Shown in pieces: positions 30,260-41,910 of a stretch of DNA of 64,000 nt. Source of the DNA: Buttiauxella sp. A111 (lineage in GTDB: Bacteria; Pseudomonadota; Gammaproteobacteria; Enterobacterales; Enterobacteriaceae); assembly GCF_014189855.1 (NCBI RefSeq), contig NZ_BJFN01000002.1, positions 124,001 through 188,000 of the forward strand, given 5' to 3'. Positions within the stretch are counted from its first letter, which is position 1, and each line of letters starts with the position of its first letter. Under the pieces are notes generated by a model. The model ran no database searches and was not told the origin of the DNA. It saw only the letters and a program-made list of their open reading frames with translations. The position numbers and the translations under genes were made by a program.

Positions 30260-30294
30260 GCGCAATAACCTGTTATTTGTAAAGGCTATTGTGC
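30260..30294 (+). terminator. Possible terminator after the RpiR-type gene
   Basis: GCGCAATAACC (30260-30270) and GGCTATTGTGC (30284-30294) can pair with one mismatch and one G-U pair. There is no T-run, so this is weak. Confidence 0.3.
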
Positions 30295-30422
30295 TTACCA
30301 TCACAACAATCACCCTTCCCTTGTCAGTAAGTCACTCGGCTTGATCATCGTCATGTTGCCAATCATTTCCCGCTTTTAGCATCGGAGAGCAGCACTCTCT
30401 CACTGACATAAGGAAATGATTT

Positions 30423-31136
30423 ATGGAAGGTTCTGTTGATCCCAAAAATGCACGTGTTGGACCTGGTGCCTATGTCGCTTTGCTCTTCGCGATGGTGTTC
30501 TTTTCCGGCCTATTGGGCGGTAAAGAGTGGTGGGGTGTGTTTGACTTCACCACGCTAAACGGCGCATTTGGCAAGGTAGTGACCGACGTCACTCCGCAAG
30601 GCGATACCGTTGAAGTCGCGAAATCAGCATTTCGCGGAAAAGGCGGACACGGCGCAATGGATGGTTTTCTGTTCGCTTTTGGTCTTATCCCGGCCGTTAT
30701 GTTCGCTCTGGGCATGATAAACGTACTGGAACATTACGGCGCGCTGAACGCGGCCCGCAAACTGCTCACTCCTCTGTTACGCCCACTGCTCGGCATCCCT
30801 GGCTCTACCGGTCTTGCGCTGATTGGCAGCCTGCAAAGTACCGACGTTGGCGCTTCTTTGACGCGCGTATTAGCTGACGAAGGCCAAATCACGGAAAAAG
30901 AGAAAACGGTGTTCACGATGTTCCAGTTTTCTGCCGGTGCGATGATCACTAACTTTTTCTCATCAGGTGCGGTGCTGTTCACCTTGCTGGCCGTTGACGG
31001 AACACATGCCGTTCCAGCCTCAATTGGCTTGTGCGTTGCGGTGATGTTCATTATGAAAATTGTTGGCGCCAATCTGATGCGCCTGATTTTAACGCTCTCT
31101 GAACGTAAGCAAAGTGCCGAGGTGCAACATGGCTGA
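30423..31136 (+). CDS. YjiH-like nucleoside-recognition (Gate) domain membrane protein
   Basis: A 237-residue membrane protein resembling E. coli YjiH (227). It has about five hydrophobic segments and the Gate-domain pattern LIGSLQSTDVGASLTRVLADEGQITEKEKTVFTMFQFSAG. It starts at 30423 with AAGGA 9 bases upstream and overlaps the next gene by 8 bases. The family is related to the SpmA/SpmB pair of spore formers; transport is suspected but unproven. In E. coli yjiH-yjiG stand upstream of iadA, an isoaspartyl dipeptidase; here a different peptidase follows the pair. Confidence 0.82.
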   Translation: MEGSVDPKNARVGPGAYVALLFAMVFFSGLLGGKEWWGVFDFTTLNGAFGKVVTDVTPQGDTVEVAKSAFRGKGGHGAMDGFLFAFGLIPAVMFALGMINVLEHYGALNAARKLLTPLLRPLLGIPGSTGLALIGSLQSTDVGASLTRVLADEGQITEKEKTVFTMFQFSAGAMITNFFSSGAVLFTLLAVDGTHAVPASIGLCVAVMFIMKIVGANLMRLILTLSERKQSAEVQHG

Positions 31137-31590
31137 AACCACTAAACCGATGATCACCGATGTCTTTGTTGCCGGTGCTCGTAAAGGCTGGACCATCGCA
31201 ACAACCAGCACTCTGCCTAACGTTCTGATGGCATTCATTATTATTTATGCGCTGGAGCTTACCGGTGCGTTAGCAGGCATGGCCTGGCTATTTGGCCCGG
31301 TCATGAAAGTCTTTGGGCTGCCGGGTGAAGCAGCAGCCGTGCTCATTGGCGGTTGGATGTCGATGGGCGGTGGAATCGGTGTTGCTATCAGTCTGTTTGA
31401 GAAAGGTATTCTCACCGGCAGCCATCTGGCCATTCTCGCTCCCGCCATCTACCTGATGGGTTCACAGGTGCAATACGCAGGACGCATTCTCGGCGTAGTA
31501 GGCATCCCAGCCAAACGCATTCCTTTAATGATTGCCCTTTCGGTGCTGAATGCTTTCGGTGCCATGTTAATCATGCGAATTATGATTTAG
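31129..31590 (+). CDS. YjiG-like nucleoside-recognition (Gate) domain membrane protein
   Basis: A 153-residue membrane protein, the length of E. coli YjiG, and clearly similar to it (AGARKGWTIATTSTLPNVLMAFIII, FGLPGEAAAVLIGGWMSMGGGIGVA, APAIYLMGSQVQYAGR). The ATG at 31129 is used; it overlaps the yjiH-like gene by 8 bases, so the two subunits are translationally coupled. It ends 9 bases before the M20 peptidase gene. Confidence 0.84.
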   Translation: MAETTKPMITDVFVAGARKGWTIATTSTLPNVLMAFIIIYALELTGALAGMAWLFGPVMKVFGLPGEAAAVLIGGWMSMGGGIGVAISLFEKGILTGSHLAILAPAIYLMGSQVQYAGRILGVVGIPAKRIPLMIALSVLNAFGAMLIMRIMI

Positions 31591-31599
31591 GAGTTAACC

Positions 31600-32712
31600 A
31601 TGGAATTAAAACAGTACCTTCAAGAGCTAAAGAAGGTCGTTAATATCGACTGTGGAACAGCAACGATTGATGGTGTGGCTCAAGTAAGCCAGATATTTCA
31701 GCAATGGTACGAGGCCGAAGGTTGGCAATGTGACAGCATTCCTCTGGGCGATAAAGTCGGTCCAGGCCTGTTTGCCACCAACAAGCCGGATGCCACTCAA
31801 TACGATGTGCTGCTTGTCGGCCATATGGATACCGTGTTCCCAGAGGGAACCGTTGCAGAGCGTCCGTTCAGTATTGAGGGAAATCGAGCCTTTGGCCCCG
31901 GTGTGTCAGATATGAAAAGCGGGTTGCTCAATATTCTTTGGGCGCTACGTGGAATGGATAAAGCCACACTGCAACGGCTGTCCATTGGTGTCGCCATGAA
32001 TCCTGATGAGGAAACCGGTTCGGTGCACTCTCATCACTGGATTGGCGAACTGGCAAAACGTAGCCGCTGTGTGCTGGTCTGTGAAGCTGCAAGGGCTGAC
32101 GGGTCTTTGGTGAAAGCGCGTAAAGGGATTGCAGGCTATAAACTGACGTTTAAAGGCGTCGCGGCGCATGCCGGTAATGACCCTGAATCAGGCCGCTCCG
32201 CTATTAAAGCATTGGCGCGTGCCGTTCTGGAAATCAGTGATCTGGCGGATATCACCAAAGGAACCACCATTAATACGGGTGTCATTTCCGGAGGCGTAGT
32301 GCCAAATATCGTGCCTGACCATGCGGAGATGATTGTTGATGTCCGCTTCCAGGATAACGATGAATATGCGCGCGTACATGCGGCAATTGAGGCATTCGGC
32401 AAACGCGAATTCGAGCGAGAAGTGAAAACCTTCGTTCAATTGCAGTCTCAAAAACCAGCCATGACGCCCTCTGCCGAAACAGAACAACTCATGCAACTGG
32501 TTGAACAAGCAGGGGCCGCAGAAGGTATCGACGTGCGCTGGAAGTCCGTCGGTGGCGGTTCCGATGCGAACCATACCGCAGCGTTGGGGATCCCTTCGCT
32601 GGACGGTTTCGGGCCAATAGGGGCTGGTTTCCACAGTGCGTCTGAGTATCTGGAACTGGACAGCATTGAGCCAAGGATCCGCTTACTCAAGCGGGTGATT
32701 CAGTCGCTATAA
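31600..32712 (+). CDS. M20-family metallopeptidase (CPG2-like)
   Basis: A 370-residue zinc peptidase of the M20 (ArgE/DapE/CPG2) family. Metal-site motifs are VLLVGHMDTVFPEGT, FGPGVSDMKSGLLNILWAL, NPDEETGS, and the C-terminal FGPIGAGFHSASEYLEL; the lid dimerisation domain begins around FKGVAAHAGNDPESGRSAI. CPG2-type enzymes release C-terminal glutamate or cleave acyl-amino acids and dipeptides. Cotranscription with yjiH/yjiG-like genes mirrors yjiHG-iadA of E. coli and suggests uptake and hydrolysis of a peptide-like compound, which is inference. GGAG precedes the ATG. Confidence 0.88.
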   Translation: MELKQYLQELKKVVNIDCGTATIDGVAQVSQIFQQWYEAEGWQCDSIPLGDKVGPGLFATNKPDATQYDVLLVGHMDTVFPEGTVAERPFSIEGNRAFGPGVSDMKSGLLNILWALRGMDKATLQRLSIGVAMNPDEETGSVHSHHWIGELAKRSRCVLVCEAARADGSLVKARKGIAGYKLTFKGVAAHAGNDPESGRSAIKALARAVLEISDLADITKGTTINTGVISGGVVPNIVPDHAEMIVDVRFQDNDEYARVHAAIEAFGKREFEREVKTFVQLQSQKPAMTPSAETEQLMQLVEQAGAAEGIDVRWKSVGGGSDANHTAALGIPSLDGFGPIGAGFHSASEYLELDSIEPRIRLLKRVIQSL

Positions 32713-32718
32713 ACGCAA

Positions 32719-32744
32719 ATGGCCGGGATATCCCGGCCATTTTT
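32719..32744. terminator. Terminator between the M20 gene and adhP
   Basis: A perfect palindrome ATGGCCGGGAT/ATCCCGGCCAT (32719-32740) followed by TTTT on the plus strand. It ends the yjiH-yjiG-M20 operon and may also act for convergent adhP. Confidence 0.9.
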
Positions 32745-32759
32745 AGTTAATCGCTAAGC

Positions 32760-33776
32760 TTACTTCTTGGTTTTAAAATCAATCACCATGCGGCCTTTGA
32801 TTTTACCGTCTTCCATTTCTTTGAAAATAGCATTGATATCTTCAAGTGGGCGCATTGTGACTTTAGGCACCACTTTCCCTTCAGCAGCAAACTGGAAGGC
32901 TTCAGCTAAATCATGACGCGTTCCAACTAATGAACCTACCACTTCGATACCATCGAGTACCAGACGCGGAATATTCAGGCTCATTGACTCTGATGGCAAA
33001 CCCACAGCAACAATACGTGCACCGGCACGAACGGCGTCTACCGCTGAGTTAAACGCCGCTTTCGCCACAGCAGTCACGACCGCTGCATGTGCGCCACCCA
33101 CTTTTTCCTGGATGACTTTGGCTGCATCTTCATTGCGTGAGTTGATGACTAAATCCGCACCACACTCTTTGGCGAATTCCAGCTGAGCATCATTCACGTC
33201 GATGGCAATCACTTTGGCATTAAAGACATTTTTCGCGTATTGCAACGCGAGGTTGCCAAGGCCGCCCAAGCCGTAAATCGCAATCCACTGGCCCGGTTTA
33301 ATGTGCGAGACTTTTACCGCTTTGTACGTAGTCACGCCCGCACAAGTCACGCTACTGGCAGCAGCAGACTCGAGGCCATCAGGTACTTTTACCGCGTAAT
33401 CAGCAACAACGATGCACTCCTCAGCCATACCACCATCGGCGGTATAACCCGCGTTAGTGACGCTGCGACACAGAGTCTCGTTGCCGGTGTTACAGTATTC
33501 ACAGTTTCCGCATCCACGGAAGAACCAGGCAACGCTTGCGCGATCCCCCACTTTCAGGGACGTCACGCCAGGGCCAACCGTCTTCACTACGCCAATGCCT
33601 TCATGCCCCAGCGTAATGCCTGTAACGTCACCAAAATCTCCATTTTTTACATGCAAATCGGTATGGCATACGCCACAACATTCCATCGTCAGCAATGCTT
33701 CGCCGTGTTTAAGGGCGCGAACGGGTTTATCAATGATCCCTACAGAGTGGTCTTTATTCACAACTGCTGCTTTCAT
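32760..33776 (-). CDS. adhP: Zinc-dependent alcohol dehydrogenase AdhP
   Basis: NAD-dependent, ethanol-type alcohol dehydrogenase. The 338-residue protein is very similar to E. coli AdhP (336). Catalytic zinc ligands are in [11 protein letters not shown] and LGHEGIGV; the structural zinc cysteines are in [16 protein letters not shown]; the NAD-binding glycine motif is [22 protein letters not shown] is 5 bases before the ATG. In E. coli adhP is elsewhere in the chromosome; here it lies between an accessory cassette and eno. Confidence 0.95.
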   Translation of the reverse strand: MKAAVVNKDHSVGIIDKPVRALKHGEALLTMECCGVCHTDLHVKNGDFGDVTGITLGHEGIGVVKTVGPGVTSLKVGDRASVAWFFRGCGNCEYCNTGNETLCRSVTNAGYTADGGMAEECIVVADYAVKVPDGLESAAASSVTCAGVTTYKAVKVSHIKPGQWIAIYGLGGLGNLALQYAKNVFNAKVIAIDVNDAQLEFAKECGADLVINSRNEDAAKVIQEKVGGAHAAVVTAVAKAAFNSAVDAVRAGARIVAVGLPSESMSLNIPRLVLDGIEVVGSLVGTRHDLAEAFQFAAEGKVVPKVTMRPLEDINAIFKEMEDGKIKGRMVIDFKTKK

Positions 33777-33893
33777 GTCGGTCTCCTGACCTGTGAGTGA
33801 AAAGTCCCCGTAAGCCTGGTCGACAGGGGAGGAATCTGCAAACTCTACCCTCTAGCGGATACGTAAATTGTTCAGGGGCCGACAAAAATAGAA

Positions 33894-33922
33894 ATAAAAA
33901 AACCCGCCGAAGCGGGTTTTTT
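33894..33922. terminator. Bidirectional terminator downstream of eno
   Basis: AACCCGC-CGAA-GCGGGTT (33901-33918) with A-run before and T-run after. It follows eno on the minus strand and separates it from the adhP upstream region. Confidence 0.92.
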
Positions 33923-33946
33923 GTAAGAATTTAAAGCAGTAACGAA

Positions 33947-35323
<1,377 letters not shown>

Positions 35324-35335
35324 CTAACTTTCTGC

Positions 35336-36991
<1,656 letters not shown>

Positions 36992-37030
36992 TTAGGTTTA
37001 AAGACGATGGAAGTACCAGGACGGGAAAGT

Positions 37031-37059
37031 AGTATACCCGAACAGTATCGGCGTCACAA
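37031..37059 (-). promoter_or_regulatory. pyrG promoter (sigma-70)
   Basis: On the minus strand TTGTGA (37059-37054) and TATACT (37036-37031) are separated by 17 bases, about 55 bases upstream of the pyrG ATG. This is the best sigma-70 match in the mazG-pyrG gap. Confidence 0.6.
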
Positions 37060-37079
37060 ACTTTCATTCTGTCTGCAAA

Positions 37080-37105
37080 GCCCTGACCTCGCACTTTGTC
37101 AGGGC
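37080..37105 (-). terminator. Hairpin between mazG and pyrG
   Basis: GCCCTGAC (37080-37087) and GTCAGGGC (37098-37105) form an 8-base stem about 100 bases after the mazG stop and just upstream of the pyrG promoter. There is no good T-run. Confidence 0.4.
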
Positions 37106-37201
37106 ACTGAAAATAGCCCGTTTGGCATAAATGTTTTTGACGTAAATCAAGCGCTTGTTAAATTGAAATTGCCATAACGTGCACCTGATCCAAAAAACAC
37201 G

Positions 37202-37993
37202 TTAGATATCAGAATCCTTGCGTTTAACTTGTTGCCAGGCATTTTCCATCTGATCGAGTGTGGCTTGCTCCATTTTCAACCCTTGCGCGGCAATAATTTG
37301 TTCCACTTCGCGGAAACGGCGCTCGAATTTCAAGTTAGCTTTTTGTAATGCTGTCTCAGCTTTCGTGCCTAAATGGCGTGCAAGATTAACGGTGGCGAAC
37401 AATAAATCGCCGACTTCTTCTTCCAGTTTCGCCTCGTCAACAACGACCTGTTTAGCTTCAAACATCACTTCGTCGATCTCTTCGTAGACTTTGTCTAACA
37501 CGGGACCCAGCGTCGTCCAGTCAAAACCAACCGCTGAACAACGTTTCTGGATTTTGTGCGCACGCATTAAAGCAGGCAAAGCATGAGGAATATCATCAAT
37601 TGCGGAATGCTGAGCTTTTTCAGCACGTTCATCGCTCTTAATTTGTTCCCAACGAGCCAGTACTTCGGTGCTGTTTTCAGCAGTAGCATCGCCAAAGATA
37701 TGCGGATGGCGACGTTCAAGTTTGTCGCTTATCGCTTCGCAGATATCGTCGAAATTAAAGCGATCTTCTTCCTGAGCCATCTGTGCGTAAAACACGACCT
37801 GGAACAGTAAATCTCCCAGTTCACCGCGCAAATCATCAAAATCTTCACGGTTGATGGCATCAAGCACTTCGTAAGTCTCTTCCAGGGTATAGGGAGCGAT
37901 AGTCGCGAAGGTTTGCTCTTTATCCCATGGGCAACCTGTTTCGGGGTCACGCAGGCGCTTCATGATGCCCAGAAGGCGGGTAATTTGGTCCAT
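37202..37993 (-). CDS. mazG: Nucleoside triphosphate pyrophosphohydrolase MazG
   Basis: Hydrolyses nucleoside triphosphates to monophosphates; in E. coli it lowers ppGpp under starvation. From the ATG at 37993 (AAGG 7 bases upstream) the product has 263 residues, the E. coli length; the long upstream frame runs through repeats and is not coding. Two MazG domains are seen, with EETYEVLDAI...LRGELGDLLFQVVFYAQ and EIDEVMFEAK...KLEEEVGDLLFATVNLAR. In E. coli mazE and mazF precede it; they are absent here. Confidence 0.97.
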   Translation of the reverse strand: MDQITRLLGIMKRLRDPETGCPWDKEQTFATIAPYTLEETYEVLDAINREDFDDLRGELGDLLFQVVFYAQMAQEEDRFNFDDICEAISDKLERRHPHIFGDATAENSTEVLARWEQIKSDERAEKAQHSAIDDIPHALPALMRAHKIQKRCSAVGFDWTTLGPVLDKVYEEIDEVMFEAKQVVVDEAKLEEEVGDLLFATVNLARHLGTKAETALQKANLKFERRFREVEQIIAAQGLKMEQATLDQMENAWQQVKRKDSDI

Positions 37994-38016
37994 ATTCAAT
38001 CCTTGTAGAATTTTTC

Positions 38017-38177
38017 CCCTCACCCTGGCCCTCTCCCACAGGGAGAGGGGATTAATCGAGTTCAAGGCGAATTTCGGTTTCACCCTCGCCCTTTCAGGGA
38101 GAGGGGATTGATCGAGTTCAAGATGAACTTCGGTTTTCCCCCTCGCCCTTTTAGGGAGAGGGTCGGGGTGAGGGGTA
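38017..38177. repeat. Tandem CCTCACCC/GGGAGAGG repeats between relA and mazG (copy C)
   Basis: Three GGGAGAGGG units start at 38041, 38097 and 38154, a period of 56-57 bases. The intervening segments are near-identical (ATCGAGTTCAAG, then ATTTCGGTTT or ACTTCGGTTT, then CCCTCGCCCTTT). The array begins with CCCCTCACCCTGGCCCTCTC and closes with the inverse GTCGGGGTGAGGGG. It fills the space between relA and mazG. Confidence 0.85.
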
Positions 38178-38182
38178 ATCAA

Positions 38183-40411
38183 CTAACCGTGTAATCGCTT
38201 CGCATCGATTATATCCGGCACCTGATTCAATTTGCCCAGCACGCGGCCCAGCACCTGAAGGTTGTAGATTTCGATATTCATATCAATCGTCGCCAACTGC
38301 TGCTTAGTATCACTACGACTCGCAACCCCCAGCACGTTGACTTTTTCGTTTGCCAGAATAGTGGTGATGTCACGCAATAAACCGCTACGGTCATTGGCTG
38401 TCACACGCACCACCAGCGAATAGCCACTGGAATAGCTTTCGCCCCACACGGCATCAACGATACGTTCAGGCGCATGTGATTGCAGTTCAGCAAGCTGATC
38501 GCAGTCAGCACGGTGAATAGAAATCCCACGCCCTTGAGTGATGAAACCGACAATCTCGTCGCCAGGAATTGGTTGGCAGCACCGCGCAATGTGGTGCATC
38601 AGATTGCCAACCCCTTCCACCACGACGCGACCATTGTCTTTGCTACGCGATTGCGGCGCGTGCGTTTTTTGCTTCAGTTGGCGAAGCGCTTGTTCATCCT
38701 GTTCTGCCGCAGTCGGCTTGTTAAACTGCGCTTGCAGGTAGTTACTCATCTGGTTAAGACGAATATCTCCGCCGCCAATTGCCGCCAGTAACTCTTCAAC
38801 TTCATTGAAGTTATAACGTGGCAGCAGCGACTTCTCAGCCTCTTTCAGGCTGATACCCAGATGCTCAATTTCATCATCAAGAATTTGGCGTCCGGCCAGA
38901 ATATTCTTGTCACGGTCCTGTTTACGGAACCAGTTGTGAATTTTGGCGCGCCCGCGGCTTGTGGTGATGTAGCCCAAGTTTGGGTTCAGCCAGTCACGGC
39001 TCGGGTTCGGCTGTTTCTGGGTGATAACTTCAATCTGATCGCCCATTTGCAGTTGATACGTGAACGGCACAATGCGCCCACCTATTTTCGCGCCGATGCA
39101 ACGGTGCCCAACATCACTGTGAATGTGGTAAGCAAAGTCCAGCGGTGTAGAGCCTGCTGGCAAGTCCACCACATCGCCTTTTGGGGTAAAAACATACACG
39201 CGGTCGTCAAACACCTGGCTGCGGACTTCATCTAACAATTCGCCAGAATCAGCCATCTCTTCTTGCCAGGCGATCAACTTACGCAGCCACGCGATACGGT
39301 CTTCGTGGCCTGAACTGCCGCTCTTCGCATTGCCTTCTTTGTATTTCCAGTGGGCGGCGACCCCCAGCTCTGACTCTTCGTGCATCTGCTTAGTACGAAT
39401 CTGAATTTCGATCGTTTTGCCGTTTGGCCCCAGCACCACGGTATGAATCGACTGATAACCGTTGGGTTTCGGGTTGGCAACGTAATCATCAAACTCGTCA
39501 GGCATATGGCGATAATGCGTGTGTACGATGCCTAGTGCCGCGTAGCAATCCTGCAAGCGTTCAGCCACAACGCGCACCGCACGCACATCAAACAGCTCAT
39601 CAAAGGCTAGGGATTTTTTCTGCATCTTGCGCCAGATGCTATAGATGTGTTTCGGGCGGCCATACACTTCAGCCTTCACACCCTCTTCTTTCATCGATTT
39701 GCGCAGCGCACTGACAAACTCGTCGATGTAATGCTCACGGTCGATACGACGCTCGTGCAGCAATTTTGCGATGCGTTTGTATTCAGCAGGATGCAGGTAG
39801 CGGAAGCAGTAATCTTCCAGCTCCCATTTTAGCTGGCCAATGCCCAGACGGTTGGCGAGCGGCGCGTAGATATTGGTACACTCTTTTGCCGCCAGAACGC
39901 GTTCGTCTTCCGGCGCGTCTTTTACTTCTCGCAAATGAGCGATGCGCTCTGCAAGTTTGATCACCACGCAGCGGAAATCATCGACCATCGCCAACAACAT
40001 GCGACGAACGTTATCGACCTGTTCAGCAGAGACAGAATCGGTATGCGCGGCTTTAAGCTGTCGGATTGCTGCCATGTCACGCACACCGTGAATCAGCGTG
40101 ACGACCTGGCTATCAATGCTTTCGCGCATCACCTCTTCGGTGACCACGCCCGCATCGGCAAGAGGGAACAGTAATGCGGCTCGCAGGGTATCGTTGTCCA
40201 TACTCAGCATCGACAGGATTTCCACCATTTCGACGCCGCGCCACAACAGCAGTTCCGCGTCTGGATGGCCTTTGGTCTGTTGCTCGCAATACCGCCAGGT
40301 TTCGGCTAAGCGTTCACATGACTGCTGGTTGGTGATCCCGAGGCTAGCAATCCATCTATCGGGCGCAAATTCGCCAGCTTTATTGAGATGTGCACTTCTT
40401 ACCGCAACCAT
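38183..40411 (-). CDS. relA: (p)ppGpp synthetase RelA
   Basis: Ribosome-associated synthetase of the stringent response. The 742-residue protein aligns with E. coli RelA (744). The N-terminal hydrolase domain is inactive type: FPLADA stands where SpoT has the HD motif. The synthetase domain has VYGRPKHIYSIWRKM and NPKPNGYQSIHT; TGS, zinc-finger (HHIARCCQPIPGDEI) and C-terminal ACT domains follow. The ATG at 40411 has AGGAGA 5 bases upstream, and an ERIC-type palindrome ends 4 bases before that Shine-Dalgarno. Confidence 0.98.
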   Translation of the reverse strand: MVAVRSAHLNKAGEFAPDRWIASLGITNQQSCERLAETWRYCEQQTKGHPDAELLLWRGVEMVEILSMLSMDNDTLRAALLFPLADAGVVTEEVMRESIDSQVVTLIHGVRDMAAIRQLKAAHTDSVSAEQVDNVRRMLLAMVDDFRCVVIKLAERIAHLREVKDAPEDERVLAAKECTNIYAPLANRLGIGQLKWELEDYCFRYLHPAEYKRIAKLLHERRIDREHYIDEFVSALRKSMKEEGVKAEVYGRPKHIYSIWRKMQKKSLAFDELFDVRAVRVVAERLQDCYAALGIVHTHYRHMPDEFDDYVANPKPNGYQSIHTVVLGPNGKTIEIQIRTKQMHEESELGVAAHWKYKEGNAKSGSSGHEDRIAWLRKLIAWQEEMADSGELLDEVRSQVFDDRVYVFTPKGDVVDLPAGSTPLDFAYHIHSDVGHRCIGAKIGGRIVPFTYQLQMGDQIEVITQKQPNPSRDWLNPNLGYITTSRGRAKIHNWFRKQDRDKNILAGRQILDDEIEHLGISLKEAEKSLLPRYNFNEVEELLAAIGGGDIRLNQMSNYLQAQFNKPTAAEQDEQALRQLKQKTHAPQSRSKDNGRVVVEGVGNLMHHIARCCQPIPGDEIVGFITQGRGISIHRADCDQLAELQSHAPERIVDAVWGESYSSGYSLVVRVTANDRSGLLRDITTILANEKVNVLGVASRSDTKQQLATIDMNIEIYNLQVLGRVLGKLNQVPDIIDAKRLHG

Positions 40412-40424
40412 TGTTCTCTCCTGT

Positions 40425-40504
40425 ATACCCTTCATCTTTCAAGACGCAGATGCGTTGGCTGCTCTCGTTTGCCGCCTTCCTGCCTCTTGAAATCTATTGG
40501 GTAT
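40425..40504. repeat. Internally deleted ERIC-type element (copy 3, relA leader)
   Basis: 80 bases between ATACCC (40425-40430) and GGGTAT (40499-40504) with inner inverted segments CTTTCAAGA and CTCTTGAAA and the ERIC phrase GCGTTGGCTGC...TTGCCGCC. The central ERIC core is missing. It lies immediately upstream of the relA Shine-Dalgarno. Confidence 0.65.
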
Positions 40505-40534
40505 TAATCAAATCACCCGGTCTGAGCTAACCAC

Positions 40535-41848
40535 TTAAACGCGCTCAAAGAGCGCCATTGACTCAAGGTGCCCAGTGTGGGGAAACATATCGAGCATTGC
40601 TAGCCGCTGAATCTGGTAACCCGCAGCCAGCAATGCCTCGCTATCACGGGCAAGCGTTGTTGGGTTGCATGAAACATAGACCACTCGCTTTGGAGCAAGC
40701 GTAATCACATGTTGCATAACACCCGGCGCACCCGCTCGTGCGGGGTCGAGCAATATTTTGTCAAACCCTTGAGCAGCCCAGGGTTGGCGAGTCACATCTT
40801 CTTCCAGGTTTTCATGAAAGAATGTGACGTTTTTCAGCAAATTATACCCTGCATTATATTCACCTTTCGCCACCAGCGCAGCAACGCCTTCCACCCCAAC
40901 GACACTTTCAGCGCGTGTCGCCAGTGGGAGCGTAAAGTTTCCCATTCCGCAGAACAGATCCAGCACGCGATCCGTTGGCTGGATATCCAGCCACTCAATG
41001 GCACGCGCGACCATTTGCTGATTCACGCCGTCATTCACCTGAATGAAATCGCGCGGACTGAACGTTAAGCGTAGCCCGTCTGAGTGATAGCAGGGCTCAT
41101 CGTCGCCCACTGCCGTGAGTGTCTCACTGTCCGGGGCTAAATACAGCGCGACGCCTGTAGAATGCGAAAAGCGTTCCAGTTTTTGCCTATCGTCGTCATG
41201 AAGAGCATCTAAATGGCGCAACACCATCAGCGGGCCATTATCTGCCAGTACCAGTTCAACATGACCTAAACGACGAACGGCTTTTAATTCAGAAAGACAT
41301 TGGCGCAAAGGTTCCAGTAATGCCTCAAGTTGAGGCGCCAGAACCGGGCAGTGGTGAATATTGACCAGTTCGCTGTCGTGAGATTTGCGAAAACCCATCT
41401 GTAAGGTCTGTGTCTTAGGGAGATAATTCAACCCTAAACGTGCCCGGCGACGATAACCCCATGGCGAACCAGAAATGATTTCGTCCACCACCGCAGGAGC
41501 CTCACGCGTGCCCATCATGCGAGCCAGCGCACGGGATTTTGCTTGCTGCTGCAATTCGATGCTGGCATGTTGCTGTTGGCAGCCCCCGCAAACGCCATAA
41601 TGTGGACAACGCGGAGCCACACGCTGCGGGCTATCATTTAAACGTCGTTTCACTCGAGCCTGGGAAAAGTTGCGTTTGTCCTCGGTAATCGTGACGTCAA
41701 CTTGTTCACCAGGCAGTGCATCCTGGATAAAAAGCGCTTTACCGTTATGGCGTGCGACGCCCTGACCAAACGGATCAAGGTCATTAACGTTCACGGTTAT
41801 GATTTGACGAGTCGTAACCCGTCGCTTTGCAGAGTAGAATTGCGCCAT
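40535..41848 (-). CDS. rlmD: 23S rRNA (uracil(1939)-C5)-methyltransferase
   Basis: Methylates U1939 of 23S rRNA. The 437-residue protein has an N-terminal TRAM domain ([21 protein letters not shown]), the [4Fe-4S] ligands [13 protein letters not shown] motif [16 protein letters not shown] and the catalytic cysteine in [14 protein letters not shown]. It is divergent from barA with 62 bases between and precedes relA, as in E. coli. Confidence 0.98.
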   Translation of the reverse strand: MAQFYSAKRRVTTRQIITVNVNDLDPFGQGVARHNGKALFIQDALPGEQVDVTITEDKRNFSQARVKRRLNDSPQRVAPRCPHYGVCGGCQQQHASIELQQQAKSRALARMMGTREAPAVVDEIISGSPWGYRRRARLGLNYLPKTQTLQMGFRKSHDSELVNIHHCPVLAPQLEALLEPLRQCLSELKAVRRLGHVELVLADNGPLMVLRHLDALHDDDRQKLERFSHSTGVALYLAPDSETLTAVGDDEPCYHSDGLRLTFSPRDFIQVNDGVNQQMVARAIEWLDIQPTDRVLDLFCGMGNFTLPLATRAESVVGVEGVAALVAKGEYNAGYNLLKNVTFFHENLEEDVTRQPWAAQGFDKILLDPARAGAPGVMQHVITLAPKRVVYVSCNPTTLARDSEALLAAGYQIQRLAMLDMFPHTGHLESMALFERV

Positions 41849-41910
41849 GAGCCAGAGTGCTCTCTCAAAAAATATTAACTATTGCTTCAATTGTCCCATA
41901 TCGGAACCCC

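Noticed and set aside
38041-38162. CRISPR array (regular repeats at 56-57 bases)
   Set aside because: The segments between repeats are near-identical rather than unique, there are only three units, the repeat is a short palindrome shared with other intergenic sites, and no cas genes are near.
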